Shown piece by piece: positions 44,833-53,689 of a stretch of DNA of 54,402 nt. Each line of letters starts with the position of its first letter. The first letter of the stretch is position 1. A model generated the notes under the pieces. The model saw only the letters and a program-made list of their open reading frames with translations. It was not told where the DNA came from and did not search any database. The translations under genes were made by a program, and so were the position numbers. The DNA comes from Pelotomaculum isophthalicicum JI (GTDB lineage Bacteria; Bacillota; Desulfotomaculia; Desulfotomaculales; Pelotomaculaceae): contig NZ_JAKOAV010000025.1 of the NCBI RefSeq assembly GCF_029478095.1, positions 1-54,402 of the forward strand. The letters run 5' to 3'.

Positions 44833-45744
44833 TTATTTTACTTCAAGTGCTCTCGCACCTATTGGACTTGGTTTCAGAACTAAAGTCCTGCATTTCACGC
44901 CATTTTGACGAAAAGTATCGCCCATCACCCGGGCTATTAAATCAAAGTTGCCGTCAGCAAGAGCAATCACGGATGGTCCCGCGCCACTCAGAGTAACCCC
45001 CCTGGCTCCGGCTAGTTTTGCCGCAGCCAGCACCTTTTTCATACCAGGAACCAGAACTGAACGGAAGGGTTGATGAAGGTGGTCCTCCATCGCTGTCCCC
45101 AACAAGGAGAAATCACCGCGCTGCAAGGCGGCGACTAAAAGGGCAACCCTGCCCAAATTAAATATAGCGTCTTGAAATGCTACTTGAGACGGCAGAACAT
45201 CCCTGGACGTTTTTGTCGCAAGTATAAAATCAGGTACTGCCACCACGCATCTGATGCCTTGAGGCGGCTGGATTTTCATATTTTTTAGTTCCCCGTCGGC
45301 CTGAACAGAGATCACTATACCTCCCAGGACCGCAGGCGCGACATTATCCGGATGGCCCTCTATCGAACTAGCTAAACTGATAATATCTTTTAAAGAAAGC
45401 CGTCCCCCGGCGAGTAAATTAGCAGCTATCACTCCACCGATGATGGCGGCGGTACTGCTCCCTAAACCACGGGCAACCGGTATCTGGTTAATCAGGCGTA
45501 TTTTCAAACCAGTGGGCTTAAAGTCCACTTGTTCGAAAACACGCTGCGCAGACTTAAATACGAGGTTGTCCACATCCCTGGGAATATCAGCCGTACCCTC
45601 GCCGGTCACCTCGATGGTCAGGCCATAAGGAACCTGGACCAACTCCACTATGTTGTATAATTCCAAGGCCATTCCCAAGCAGTCAAAACCAGGCCCAAGG
45701 TTGGCCGTGGTAGCAGGCACCTGCACACGAATCATTTGAGGCAT
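44833..45744 (-). CDS. thrB: Homoserine kinase
   Basis: This is a 303-aa GHMP kinase that phosphorylates homoserine for threonine synthase. It has VPATTANLGPGFDCLGMALELYN, the ATP-binding PVARGLGSSTAAIIGG, GHPDNVAPAVLGG and GVTLSGAGPSVIAL. Its ATG overlaps the stop of hom (TAATG), giving translational coupling. Confidence 0.96.
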   Translation of the reverse strand: MPQMIRVQVPATTANLGPGFDCLGMALELYNIVELVQVPYGLTIEVTGEGTADIPRDVDNLVFKSAQRVFEQVDFKPTGLKIRLINQIPVARGLGSSTAAIIGGVIAANLLAGGRLSLKDIISLASSIEGHPDNVAPAVLGGIVISVQADGELKNMKIQPPQGIRCVVAVPDFILATKTSRDVLPSQVAFQDAIFNLGRVALLVAALQRGDFSLLGTAMEDHLHQPFRSVLVPGMKKVLAAAKLAGARGVTLSGAGPSVIALADGNFDLIARVMGDTFRQNGVKCRTLVLKPSPIGARALEVK

Positions 45745-47036
45745 TAATCCCCCTCAGTGCGAATCACACTGGTTATTTCATAGACAGCAGACAGTTTTCT
45801 TATTGATTTCAAGGCTTCTTGAAAATTTCTTTCCAGCACTTCATGTGTTACCAGCACAATTTCCGCAGAATGCCCGGAAGTATGCCTTTGGATTACAGAA
45901 GACAGGCTAACTTCATTATTGCCGAAAATCAAAGCGATCCCCGCCAATACTCCGGGCTTGTCGGCAACATTCAAGCGCACGTAATATTTTGTCGAGGTGG
46001 AGCCCATCGGTTTAACCGGTTTCTCCTCAAAACAGGTACAGCTAATAATACCCGGCACATTTCGCAGCAAGTTGCGGGCCGCATTCATCACATCTGCCAC
46101 TACGGCGCTGGCAGTTGGCATCTCACCTGCGCCGCGGCCGTAAAACATCACGTCGCCAACCGCGTCGCCCCTTATAAAAATAGCGTTGTACACGTCATTT
46201 ACCGAGGCGAGCGGGTGGTGTTTCGGAAGCAAGGCCGGGTGTACCCGCACCTCGATACCTTCATCTGTTTCCTTTGCAATCCCAAGCAGTTTGATCACAT
46301 AATTCAGTTCATTGGCGTAAATGATATCTTCGGCGGTAATCCCGGTAATACCTTCAACAAATACTTTATTTAACGGCACTCTGGTGTTAAAAGCAATTGA
46401 GCTGAGGATTGCCAGTTTACGCGCCGCGTCATAACCCTCCACATCGGCGGACGGATCGGCTTCGGCATACCCGAGAGCCTGCGCTTCCTTAAGCACCTGT
46501 TCAAAGTCCAGGCTTTCCTTGGTCATTCTGGTCAGCATGTAGTTTGTTGTTCCATTGATGATGCCGATAACTTGCCGGATCCGGTTAGCGGCCAAGCATT
46601 CTTTCAACGGCCTGATAATTGGTATGCCCCCGGCGACGCTTGCTTCAAAAAGGACATCAGCATTATTTTCATCTGCAGCTTCAAAAAGCTCTTTACCGTG
46701 TAACGCGATCATGTCTTTATTCGCGGTAACCAGGCTTTTGCCCTTTTTTAGCGCCATCATTGAATATTCAAAGGCCGGGTTAATTCCGCCCATAACTTCT
46801 ACCACCAGGTCAATCTCAGGGTTTTCAACAATATCGCCGACATTGGCGGTCAGCATATCTTCCCGCAAATCGATACCCCGGTTTTTCGCCGGTTCCCGCA
46901 CTAATATTTTTTTTATCTCAACCCGGGCGCCCACTTTTTGCTCTATTCCCGCACTATTATCTTTCAGGATGCGGTATACGCCCCGGCCTACGGTACCAAG
47001 GCCCATCAGGCCGACGCTAATTACCTTATCAGTCAC
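45744..47036 (-). CDS. hom: Homoserine dehydrogenase
   Basis: This is a 430-aa monofunctional enzyme with C-terminal ACT domain. The GTG at 47036 is preferred (GAGGG 7 nt upstream); the 14 extra codons upstream are not family-like. VGLMGLGTVGRGVYRIL binds NAD(P); VEVMGG, TANKDMIALHGKEL and ILSSIAFNTRVPL are conserved; the ACT region begins near YYVRLNVADKPGVLAGIA. It reduces aspartate semialdehyde to homoserine. The start overlaps the small leader frame by 8 bp. Confidence 0.95.
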   Translation of the reverse strand: MTDKVISVGLMGLGTVGRGVYRILKDNSAGIEQKVGARVEIKKILVREPAKNRGIDLREDMLTANVGDIVENPEIDLVVEVMGGINPAFEYSMMALKKGKSLVTANKDMIALHGKELFEAADENNADVLFEASVAGGIPIIRPLKECLAANRIRQVIGIINGTTNYMLTRMTKESLDFEQVLKEAQALGYAEADPSADVEGYDAARKLAILSSIAFNTRVPLNKVFVEGITGITAEDIIYANELNYVIKLLGIAKETDEGIEVRVHPALLPKHHPLASVNDVYNAIFIRGDAVGDVMFYGRGAGEMPTASAVVADVMNAARNLLRNVPGIISCTCFEEKPVKPMGSTSTKYYVRLNVADKPGVLAGIALIFGNNEVSLSSVIQRHTSGHSAEIVLVTHEVLERNFQEALKSIRKLSAVYEITSVIRTEGD

Positions 47037-47157
47037 TCTCAATCCCTCTTTCCTTAAACATATAACAGCAACTGTCATTAACTAAAGTATTCCGGTCTTC
47101 CGACAGCAGGCGGTAATCCCCGTAGTTTAATTTAATATGCGAGTTTACTACGGTCAT
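47029..47157 (-). CDS. 42-codon leader frame before hom, possible Uma2/DUF820 remnant
   Basis: The frame starts at ATG 47157 with GGGGTGA 7 nt upstream, about 20 bp below a consensus promoter, and ends 8 bp inside hom. It reads TVVNSHIKLNYGDYRLLSEDR and then loses family resemblance. The first 20 residues look like the N-terminus of Uma2-family (DUF820) nuclease-like proteins, which begin with K-x-x-Y-x-D-Y-x-x-L-P-E-D. It is not rich in Thr, Ile or Met, so it is not a classical attenuation peptide. It may be a decayed gene whose translation start now feeds hom. Confidence 0.45.
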   Translation of the reverse strand: MTVVNSHIKLNYGDYRLLSEDRNTLVNDSCCYMFKERGIESD

Positions 47158-47177
47158 TTGAATTCACCCCTGGTGAC

Positions 47178-47207
47178 ATTATACCGTCTCTTTTTTCCAG
47201 GTGTCAA
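47178..47207 (-). promoter_or_regulatory. Sigma-A promoter of the hom-thrB-lysC operon
   Basis: On the minus strand a perfect TTGACA (47207-47202) and a perfect TATAAT (47183-47178) are separated by 18 bp. Transcription should start near 47171, giving a leader of about 14 nt before the 42-codon frame. No T-box or riboswitch fits in that space. Confidence 0.8.
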
Positions 47208-47281
47208 ACAATGCTTCATTAAATTTCGGCAAGTGACTTGACAGCTTCGCGAATCAGTTGGTTAAACCTTCATTCAGATAC

Positions 47282-47307
47282 GGGCAAGTATACTATTATA
47301 CTTGCCC
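47282..47307. other. Perfect 11-bp stem-loop downstream of the ger operon
   Basis: GGGCAAGTATA pairs exactly with TATACTTGCCC around CTAT. It lies 39 bp past the last ger gene, where a terminator is expected, but no T-run follows on either strand, so it may protect mRNA ends instead. Confidence 0.5.
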
Positions 47308-47345
47308 CGCTTCAGTTCTCACCATTCCGCGCTGCACCCTGCCTG

Positions 47346-47516
47346 CTAAAACTCCCGCTTGAAAAACAGGGCAAACACGGCCAGGGCCAGGACAAAGGCG
47401 GCCAGGAAAAAGACCCCGACCCCGCCGCGCCGGTATCCGTTTTTTAGCGCCCACCGGCCGTAAGTGCAGGTGTAATAGGCAACGGCCAGGGGTATCAGCA
47501 GCAGCAACCATTTCAT
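47346..47516 (-). CDS. Small two-helix membrane protein of the germination operon, 56 aa
   Basis: The frame begins at ATG 47516, 6 bp after the gerC-type stop. It reads KWLLLLIPLAVAYYTCTYGRWAL, a basic turn (KNGYRRGG), then VGVFFLAAFVLALAVFALFF and a charged end (KREF): two membrane helices with an internal positive loop. A longer frame overlapping it in another phase (47296-47526) is arginine/glycine-rich noise. Small membrane proteins of this size (GerD- or GerX-like additions) accompany some gerA-type operons. Its role is unknown, but position and composition make it a likely germinant-receptor accessory. Confidence 0.7.
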   Translation of the reverse strand: MKWLLLLIPLAVAYYTCTYGRWALKNGYRRGGVGVFFLAAFVLALAVFALFFKREF

Positions 47517-47522
47517 GAGCAA

Positions 47523-48800
47523 TCAATCCTCCTTTGACGGAGACGTTTTCAACATAAGACCGGTCCGCCTGACCCTGGTATGCACCGTGACACTGACCTG
47601 CGCTTCCGGGTATCTCTCCAGCCAGTTAAAATCGTGCCAGGTTTGCACAGTCCAAAAGTGACGCTTCAACCGGTAGCCGAAGTTGAAGATATCAGCTTTA
47701 TACTCCTCCTGGGTGCGTTTAATCAAGTTCTGGCACCCCTGCTGGACATACATTGAGAAAGCTTCTTCAATAACTGGTTTGAGGTCCGGGTTCTCGTAGT
47801 TGATGCCTTTCAACATCGCTGAGAGATCAGCTTCCAGGTAAATGTCAACATCAATCGTTACAGTCCCGTCTTCATTAATACTGGTTACATATTTGGGGCT
47901 GCGCGCCTGGTGAACGGTGAAACCAATCAGCGCGGGCTCATGAAGAACAGGGTCTACAAAAGAAAAGAAACCATTTTCGAATTCGCCCCGCAGCATCAGG
48001 TAATACCTGGTTTCCTCGCCGCTGATAGCACCTACCATTTTACTTCCCCGGAACACGGCGGTACCCATAATCTGGGCCTTATTCGCCCCGCTGACCGGTA
48101 ATTCCCCGGCGAAATACCGGCCAGGCTCATAGCCCCCCCCTTTTTTCAACCCCGGCTTGGCTGTTTCCAGCCCGCCCTCGTGGATGGCCACCAGCGGCAG
48201 GCTGGGCTCGGCCGACCAGCTCTTTACATCCTGATGAAAGTTCAAAAACATAGCGTTTTTATAAAATCCATGAGCTCTGGACAAACTCCCGATCAGCTCG
48301 TATTGTTTAGTCGGGCTTAATTCAAGGGGAGGCTGGTTTTTTTCCAGGAAATCTTTCGCTTTTCCACGGCAGACAAATACATAGGAAGTTGCCCGGAGTT
48401 CGTAGTACCGGCTCATGGTGCTAACCCAGTCCGCGAGGCCTTCTTTGGCCAACTCTTCAGAAAATATATACGCCTTCGTATGCAACAGCGACAAGTGCCT
48501 GCCGGTTACCGAGCTTAATTGTTCCAGCCCGGCAAGCGGGCCATAGGTCTCCACACTTTGCACCAGAACATTGCGCCCTTCCTCTTTAGCCCCACCCGCT
48601 CCGCCGGCCATTCCGGCGATAACCTTCGTGTTGGCAATGCTGACGGTCACGACCATGTTGTCTTTTTCTCCCTTGTCGAAGCCCATGGCCAGGACATAGG
48701 CAGTCTCGTCGGTCTCCCTGCTCCCGAAACAGCCGGTCAATAATAAAACAGAGAGCGCTGTCAGAAATAAAGCGCCCAACCTAGCTGCCCGCACGCCCAC
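47523..48800 (-). CDS. Ger(x)C family spore germination lipoprotein (GerAC/GerKC type)
   Basis: This is a 425-aa lipoprotein. The signal peptide ends at LTGC (C24). The N-terminal domain has YVLAMGFDKGEKDNMVVTVSIANTK, and the family's SVTGRHLSLLHTKAYIFSEELA and a C-terminal domain with ARSPKYVTSI and EADLSAMLKGINY follow. It is the C subunit of the nutrient germinant receptor in the spore inner membrane. The start is GTG with GGGAGGA upstream, overlapping the gerB-type gene by 20 bp. Confidence 0.94.
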   Translation of the reverse strand: MGVRAARLGALFLTALSVLLLTGCFGSRETDETAYVLAMGFDKGEKDNMVVTVSIANTKVIAGMAGGAGGAKEEGRNVLVQSVETYGPLAGLEQLSSVTGRHLSLLHTKAYIFSEELAKEGLADWVSTMSRYYELRATSYVFVCRGKAKDFLEKNQPPLELSPTKQYELIGSLSRAHGFYKNAMFLNFHQDVKSWSAEPSLPLVAIHEGGLETAKPGLKKGGGYEPGRYFAGELPVSGANKAQIMGTAVFRGSKMVGAISGEETRYYLMLRGEFENGFFSFVDPVLHEPALIGFTVHQARSPKYVTSINEDGTVTIDVDIYLEADLSAMLKGINYENPDLKPVIEEAFSMYVQQGCQNLIKRTQEEYKADIFNFGYRLKRHFWTVQTWHDFNWLERYPEAQVSVTVHTRVRRTGLMLKTSPSKED

Positions 48801-49878
48801 TCCTCCCTTTCAGCCAGTACGCGGCGAGAATAAGCAACGGTAACAGGTAGTCGGGAATAAAGACAAGCCTCCTGACAATAATGTCGAGATTCACGGCGGC
48901 AGGCATATCCGGCGGCAGGAGGCCAATAATGAACATGGCCAGGCCCAGGGGCCAGATCAGTGGCCGGTAGTCAGGCAGCTTCAGCGACCTGGCCAGGGAA
49001 ACTGCCGCCCCGTAAAGCACCAGGGAGATTTTCAAGGCTCCGACAATAGTCCAGATCAGGATAAAAATGGCTTCCGGCCGCTGAAAAAAACGTCCGAGGT
49101 AAATAGTCCTGGACAGCCTTAAAAAAGGGAGGGTGAATTCTTCGCTGACAGGCCAGTTGTAAGTTAGAACAAGGGTTGCCAGGAGCACGATCAAAATCCC
49201 GAAGCTGATCAGCATGGAACGGTAACCAATCCTGGTAAAGTATGTGACTCCACCCATGGCCTGTACTATTACCGCGGCTAAAATTACTTCAGTTATTCCG
49301 GAGGTAGCATAAGTGCCAAGGAAAAAATCTCTCGACGCTCCTTTCCCAAACATTGGCAACAAATTGCAAAACTCCCAAAGTGGTATTAAAGAAAGGATCG
49401 TAACAAGCAGCCCGACTAATACATACAAATAAATAAGGCGGGCTGTCCGCGCCAGGGCCTCAACACCCAGGTACGCCCCTAACAACCCCATCGCCAAAAA
49501 AGAAAAAGCTATTATGCTGATAGGCGCAAAACGCAGGGTGGTGTTCAGCATTGCTTCACTGAACTCCCTGAGAAAAAGGGCGCCCAGCATTTCGAAAGCT
49601 GACACCACAATAAGAACATTCACTGCCGTTCCGATAAACGGGCCGAAGGCCTGCTCGGCGGTTTCGATAATGGTATAGCCGGGGTTTTTTTTGAGGACCA
49701 GCGATATCAGATATACCCCCACCAGGGTTACGGCCAGCCCGCCAACCGGCGTCATCCAGGCAGCCGGGCCGGCAATTTCCACCAGAAATCTCGGATAGGA
49801 CAAGAAGCTCCTGGCCAGGCTGGAGAGGGCCAGCAGGGCGATCGCCTCAGCCGGGCCAAATGTGCCTTCTTTAACCAT
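48781..49878 (-). CDS. Spore germination permease, GerB family (GerAB/GerKB type)
   Basis: This is a 365-aa protein from ATG 49878, which sits within the last codons of the gerA-type gene with GGTGG upstream; longer frames to 49920 overlap it by 50 bp. It opens with GTFGPAEAIALLALSSLARSFLSYPRF and has about ten membrane helices of the APC transporter type. It is the B subunit of the germinant receptor and probably binds the nutrient. Confidence 0.94.
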   Translation of the reverse strand: MVKEGTFGPAEAIALLALSSLARSFLSYPRFLVEIAGPAAWMTPVGGLAVTLVGVYLISLVLKKNPGYTIIETAEQAFGPFIGTAVNVLIVVSAFEMLGALFLREFSEAMLNTTLRFAPISIIAFSFLAMGLLGAYLGVEALARTARLIYLYVLVGLLVTILSLIPLWEFCNLLPMFGKGASRDFFLGTYATSGITEVILAAVIVQAMGGVTYFTRIGYRSMLISFGILIVLLATLVLTYNWPVSEEFTLPFLRLSRTIYLGRFFQRPEAIFILIWTIVGALKISLVLYGAAVSLARSLKLPDYRPLIWPLGLAMFIIGLLPPDMPAAVNLDIIVRRLVFIPDYLLPLLILAAYWLKGRSGRAGS

Positions 49879-51697
49879 TTTTACCACCATTCTCAGGCCC
49901 AATCCAGCTTCTGGAAACATCCGGCTGGCGGTTAATATCCTGCGGGTTCAGGTAGTCCGGCCGCTTTTCGTGAAAGAACACCGGCAGCCGGGTAACCACG
50001 TCCGCGCCGGCGACGGTCCTGGGCCCGATTGGGGCCAGGTACGGCACGCCGAAAGATTTTAAATTGGCTGTCAAAACGATCTGGCTGAACAGCCCGACGG
50101 CGATCCCGAAAAAACCCATTGTCGCTCCCAGCATGATGTAAAAAAAACGGTAGATCCGCAGGGTGAAAGCCAGGGAAAAGTATGGAATGGCAAAGCTGGA
50201 CAGCCCGGTTACGGCTACCAGGATCACCAAAACTGGATTGACGATGTTGGCCTGAACGGCGGCCTGGCCTAAAACCAGCGCGCCGATGATGCCGATGGTC
50301 GTACCCATGATGCCGGGTATGCGCAGCCCCGCCTCCCGGATCAGCTCAAAGGAAATTTCCATCAAGAGCACCTCGACCAGAGAGGGGAAGGGGACTTTTT
50401 CACGGTTCCCGGCGATGGCTAGGAGCAGCTCTGTAGGGATCATTTCGTGGTGGAACAGCACAATAGACAGGTAGACCCCCGGCGCCAGGAAAGCCAGGTA
50501 AAAAGCCAGGGCGCGCAGGTAACGGATGAAAGTGCCGAGCTGCCAGCGGCTGTAGACGTCCTCACCGGTTTGCATCATTTCATACATGGTGGCAGGCACA
50601 ATCAGGACGAAGGGGCTGCCGTCGACGATGATGGCCACTCTTCCCTCGACAATGCTTGAGGCTACACGGTCGGGGCGTTCCGTGGCCAATATCGTCGGGT
50701 TTAAATTATAGGGGTTGTCCTGGATAAATTCTTCGAGCACCCCGCTGTCCACAATGAAGTCCGTCTTAATGCTTTCAATTCTTCTTTTCACCTCCGCCAC
50801 CAGAGCGGGGTTGGCCAGGTCGCGCAGGTACATAACCGCCACATTAACCCGGTTGCGGGCGCCTACCTTTAATAATTCCGTGGTCAGGTTTTCGTTTTTG
50901 ATTAATTTCCTGATCAGGGCCGTGTTGGTGCGCAGGGTTTCCCCGAATGCTTCTTGCGGCCCGCGGAGTACTTGCTCGATAACGGGCTTTTCCACCCCCC
51001 GGTGCTCCCATCCCTTGGTTTCAACCAGCACCGCTTCGGCGCATCCTTCCAGAAACAAGGCCGTATCGCCGTAGTTCACCGCGTCCAGAATATCACGGAA
51101 CCGTGACTGGACAGAAACCTGGTTGCCCGGCAGCAGCCTTTCTTTAACATATGAGGACAGCTTGCCTTTATCCGGCGGGGCGGGCCGGGCGGCAAAAAGC
51201 ATTAAAGCCTGAAACAGCAAGTCCTGGACAGACTTGTCCACCAAACCGTCAATGAAAACGACAAAGCCGTCAATCGACGGGTTTGTTCCGATGACAATAT
51301 CTCTTATTATGATATCTTTATTTTCCGGCATCCCGTATAATTCCTCGATAGTTTCCCGGTTTTCCGCAAGCGAAGCGCTAACCGGCAGGTCGTCTACCAC
51401 CGGTTTTCCATGCGCTTGCCCGGAGGTTTGCCCTGTTTGAACATCTCCCGCCTTACCGCTGTCTTTGACCTTTTTGGGTTTTTCCGTAAGTTTACCGGCG
51501 GGACGGACGGGCTTTTTAAAGGAGCGGCGGCCGGCCGGCGCTTTTTCTTGATCGCCGGGGGCGGCTTCACCACCAGAGGGGGGTTCGCTCTTCCGGGTTG
51601 TTTGCTTTTCTTCAGCCGTTTCCTCCAGGACAAACCCTTCGCGGTCGGGGTTTTCCTGGTAGGTAATCAACTTGAGTAAACTTACAAGAATGCTCAT
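49871..51697 (-). CDS. Spore germination protein, GerA family (GerAA/GerKA type)
   Basis: This is a 608-aa protein from ATG 51697 (AGGTG 6 nt upstream). An N-terminal tail of about 100 residues is Lys/Pro/Gly/Glu-rich and probably disordered. The soluble domain follows with PENKDIIIRDIVIG, then EGRVAIIVDGSPFVLIVPATMYEM and, from about residue 390, four to six membrane helices (FLAPGVYLSIVLFHHEMIPTELL, IPGIMGTTIGIIGALVLGQAAV). It is the A subunit of the nutrient receptor and part of the ion channel that starts germination. First gene of the A-B-C-small protein operon. Confidence 0.95.
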   Translation of the reverse strand: MSILVSLLKLITYQENPDREGFVLEETAEEKQTTRKSEPPSGGEAAPGDQEKAPAGRRSFKKPVRPAGKLTEKPKKVKDSGKAGDVQTGQTSGQAHGKPVVDDLPVSASLAENRETIEELYGMPENKDIIIRDIVIGTNPSIDGFVVFIDGLVDKSVQDLLFQALMLFAARPAPPDKGKLSSYVKERLLPGNQVSVQSRFRDILDAVNYGDTALFLEGCAEAVLVETKGWEHRGVEKPVIEQVLRGPQEAFGETLRTNTALIRKLIKNENLTTELLKVGARNRVNVAVMYLRDLANPALVAEVKRRIESIKTDFIVDSGVLEEFIQDNPYNLNPTILATERPDRVASSIVEGRVAIIVDGSPFVLIVPATMYEMMQTGEDVYSRWQLGTFIRYLRALAFYLAFLAPGVYLSIVLFHHEMIPTELLLAIAGNREKVPFPSLVEVLLMEISFELIREAGLRIPGIMGTTIGIIGALVLGQAAVQANIVNPVLVILVAVTGLSSFAIPYFSLAFTLRIYRFFYIMLGATMGFFGIAVGLFSQIVLTANLKSFGVPYLAPIGPRTVAGADVVTRLPVFFHEKRPDYLNPQDINRQPDVSRSWIGPENGGKNG

Positions 51698-51918
51698 GCC
51701 ACACCTGCCATTTTCAATCATTTGGTAAATATGTTGCCCTAATTGGGATTTACTATCCTGTTAATTTTTACTAAGCAAGCAAGCTATTTTTACGAATCAA
51801 GGACAAATAAGAAACTTCTTGTCCAATTATTTAAAAGCGTAATTTACCGTGTTGCTTTCAGACCGCTGAAGACCGTTGCGGTTCAAATATTGTCGCTATT
51901 GCCACGACGCCTGTCAAG

Positions 51919-52989
51919 CTAAAGGATTCCCGCCAGATGCTTGATAATGTCCAGGTTGGTATTGTAGACAAATTGCTTAATCCCCGGCGCGGTTAAAATA
52001 GCGATAAGGTGGTCGTAATCTTTATTGGTGAAACGGTTCAGCACTTTTCTCAACTTAATGGAAGCCCAGATGTTTTCTTTTAGACGCGCCAAGTAATCCT
52101 CATATTTTCCCCCTTCGACTATTGACCTGGCTGCATACACTCCGCTTCTGATTGCGTCAAATAACGCGAACCCCAATACCGGTTCCATAAATCCCCCGGC
52201 GTTGCCGGCAAAAAGAATATTGCCAACCTGGTGGGGATAAACAAATCCGGATACGTGTTCCCAATCCCAAAGCGAGCTAATTTTAAAAGTAAAATTTTCT
52301 ATTTGCCAGAATTTTTTCCAATAATCAACGATGTTTTTTCTGTTGGCGTTGGATACAACCAAAATCAGAGAGGCACTCTCGTGGTTAAATGGCGTGAGGT
52401 AGGCGTACCCGCTTTTTGCGTACTCCGTATTAAGCCACATTTTTATTTCATCAGTTTCAAATGAACCTAAAACTGTCGCCCCCATCAGCCAGGTTTTATA
52501 AACATCCTCCCAGCAGCCTAGTATTTTAGTAATGTCATAAGTACCCGAGGCAACAATTACATAATCGTACTTCCGGGCGAGAGCCGCGCAATCAGCTCTG
52601 AAATTATATCTAACGGGCGTTTTTACCAATGAGAAGAGCTGATTTTCAACAGCATCAACCCCTTGCCCTCTTTTGATCAAGTAGCCCAACTTTCCACAAA
52701 TAGAACCTGAAGCCCGGGGAGCGTACATGGTAACCTTATTAACCAAATTCAACGGTTTAATGGAAATATGGCAGCTTTCCTTAATTTCCTCAATCTGGTC
52801 TTTTACCGGCCTGTTCATGACCTGCAAGAGTACGCCAACGTGTTCAACAAGGTCCCCGCTGCGGGGCCGCTGTTCATATATATCCGGTTTAACCCCGTGC
52901 CGCTCCAATTCATGAGCGCAGGCTAAACCACTAACACCGGCGCCGATGATGGCGACTCTCAATTTTTTAACCCCTTTCATCTTTGACAT
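51919..52989 (-). CDS. FAD-dependent oxidoreductase, geranylgeranyl-reductase/FixC-like
   Basis: This is a 356-aa cytosolic flavoprotein. RVAIIGAGVSGLACAHELERHG is the FAD-binding Rossmann motif, YDYVIVASGTYD the ATG-type second motif, and VGNILFAGNAGGFMEPVLGFALFDAIRSG the third, which is the hallmark of the geranylgeranyl reductase/tryptophan-halogenase-like group. Substrates range from prenyl lipids to aromatic compounds and cannot be assigned here. The two genes upstream encode small multi-pass membrane proteins; a shared unit is likely because all are minus strand with short gaps. Confidence 0.8.
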   Translation of the reverse strand: MSKMKGVKKLRVAIIGAGVSGLACAHELERHGVKPDIYEQRPRSGDLVEHVGVLLQVMNRPVKDQIEEIKESCHISIKPLNLVNKVTMYAPRASGSICGKLGYLIKRGQGVDAVENQLFSLVKTPVRYNFRADCAALARKYDYVIVASGTYDITKILGCWEDVYKTWLMGATVLGSFETDEIKMWLNTEYAKSGYAYLTPFNHESASLILVVSNANRKNIVDYWKKFWQIENFTFKISSLWDWEHVSGFVYPHQVGNILFAGNAGGFMEPVLGFALFDAIRSGVYAARSIVEGGKYEDYLARLKENIWASIKLRKVLNRFTNKDYDHLIAILTAPGIKQFVYNTNLDIIKHLAGIL

Positions 52990-53056
52990 AAAACTTTTGC
53001 GTTTAATTTTGAATCGTAATAATGCATTAAATAGCCAGGTACACTAATAATAATCA

Positions 53057-53509
53057 CTAATTTTTCTTAAGGGCTAATTTGGAAGGGCGGGTCGTGACAC
53101 TATAGAGAAAAGCAAGCATAGTAAGGCCCGCAATTAGTAAAAAATAACTGTACCCCAGTTTCCAGTTCGGGTAAGCAATGCCGCCCAGGCTGTAAACCGC
53201 CGCCTCGACGGCAAGATAAAAAACCGCGATATATGCTGTATATAAGAATCTGTCCTTCCACCGCCCGGGTAACCGGCACAGATAAATGATTGACATCGCA
53301 TAAGTACCGAAATACTGAAATAAGGGTATCCCTCCGATATAAATAATCCCGTCCGGGTAATTGTACAGGTTTAGCTTAATCGCGATGTAATCTATGGAGG
53401 CCATCATGGCAACACCGATAAAACCAGCCAGCCAAAACTCAGGATAACGTTTTTTAACAAAAACCAAGCATATTGTCCAGGCGAAAAGCGCAAAAAGTAT
53501 ATGGGACAT
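53057..53509 (-). CDS. Five-helix membrane protein, CBO0543-like
   Basis: This is a 150-aa protein from ATG 53509 (AAAGG 8 nt upstream). Five hydrophobic segments alternate with short basic loops (FVKKRYPEFWLAGFIGVAMMASID, YNYPDGIIYIGGIPLFQYFGTYAM). The motif YP-x-W near helix 1 and the D-x-IAIKLNLYNYP stretch are like the CBO0543 family of Firmicutes, whose function is unknown. The gene downstream encodes the FAD oxidoreductase. Confidence 0.65.
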   Translation of the reverse strand: MSHILFALFAWTICLVFVKKRYPEFWLAGFIGVAMMASIDYIAIKLNLYNYPDGIIYIGGIPLFQYFGTYAMSIIYLCRLPGRWKDRFLYTAYIAVFYLAVEAAVYSLGGIAYPNWKLGYSYFLLIAGLTMLAFLYSVTTRPSKLALKKN

Positions 53510-53529
53510 AAACTTAACCTTTCTCAATT

Positions 53530-53571
53530 ATTACAGTATTATTACAGTATTATTACAGTATTATTACAGTA
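53530..53571. repeat. Tandem 11-bp repeats, 3.8 copies
   Basis: ATTACAGTATT is repeated exactly from 53530 to 53571, about 20 bp upstream of the start of the membrane-protein gene at 53509, in its likely promoter or leader. Copy number could change by slippage. Confidence 0.85.
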
Positions 53572-53689
53572 ACCATACGGGCATGAGCGCTGCTCAATTT
53601 GATGAGCTATCGTATTTTGGTTAAAAATTTAAACCAGGAAAAAACCAACAAACCGATTAGCAGCGAGTACAAAGTAAATTCAAGCAGGT

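Noticed and set aside
47037-47177. T-box or threonine attenuator before hom
   Set aside because: The leader is too short, and the small frame is not enriched in Thr, Ile or Met codons.
47296-47526. 76-aa Arg/Gly-rich protein after gerC
   Set aside because: It overlaps the better-supported 56-aa membrane protein in another phase and has no start signal.
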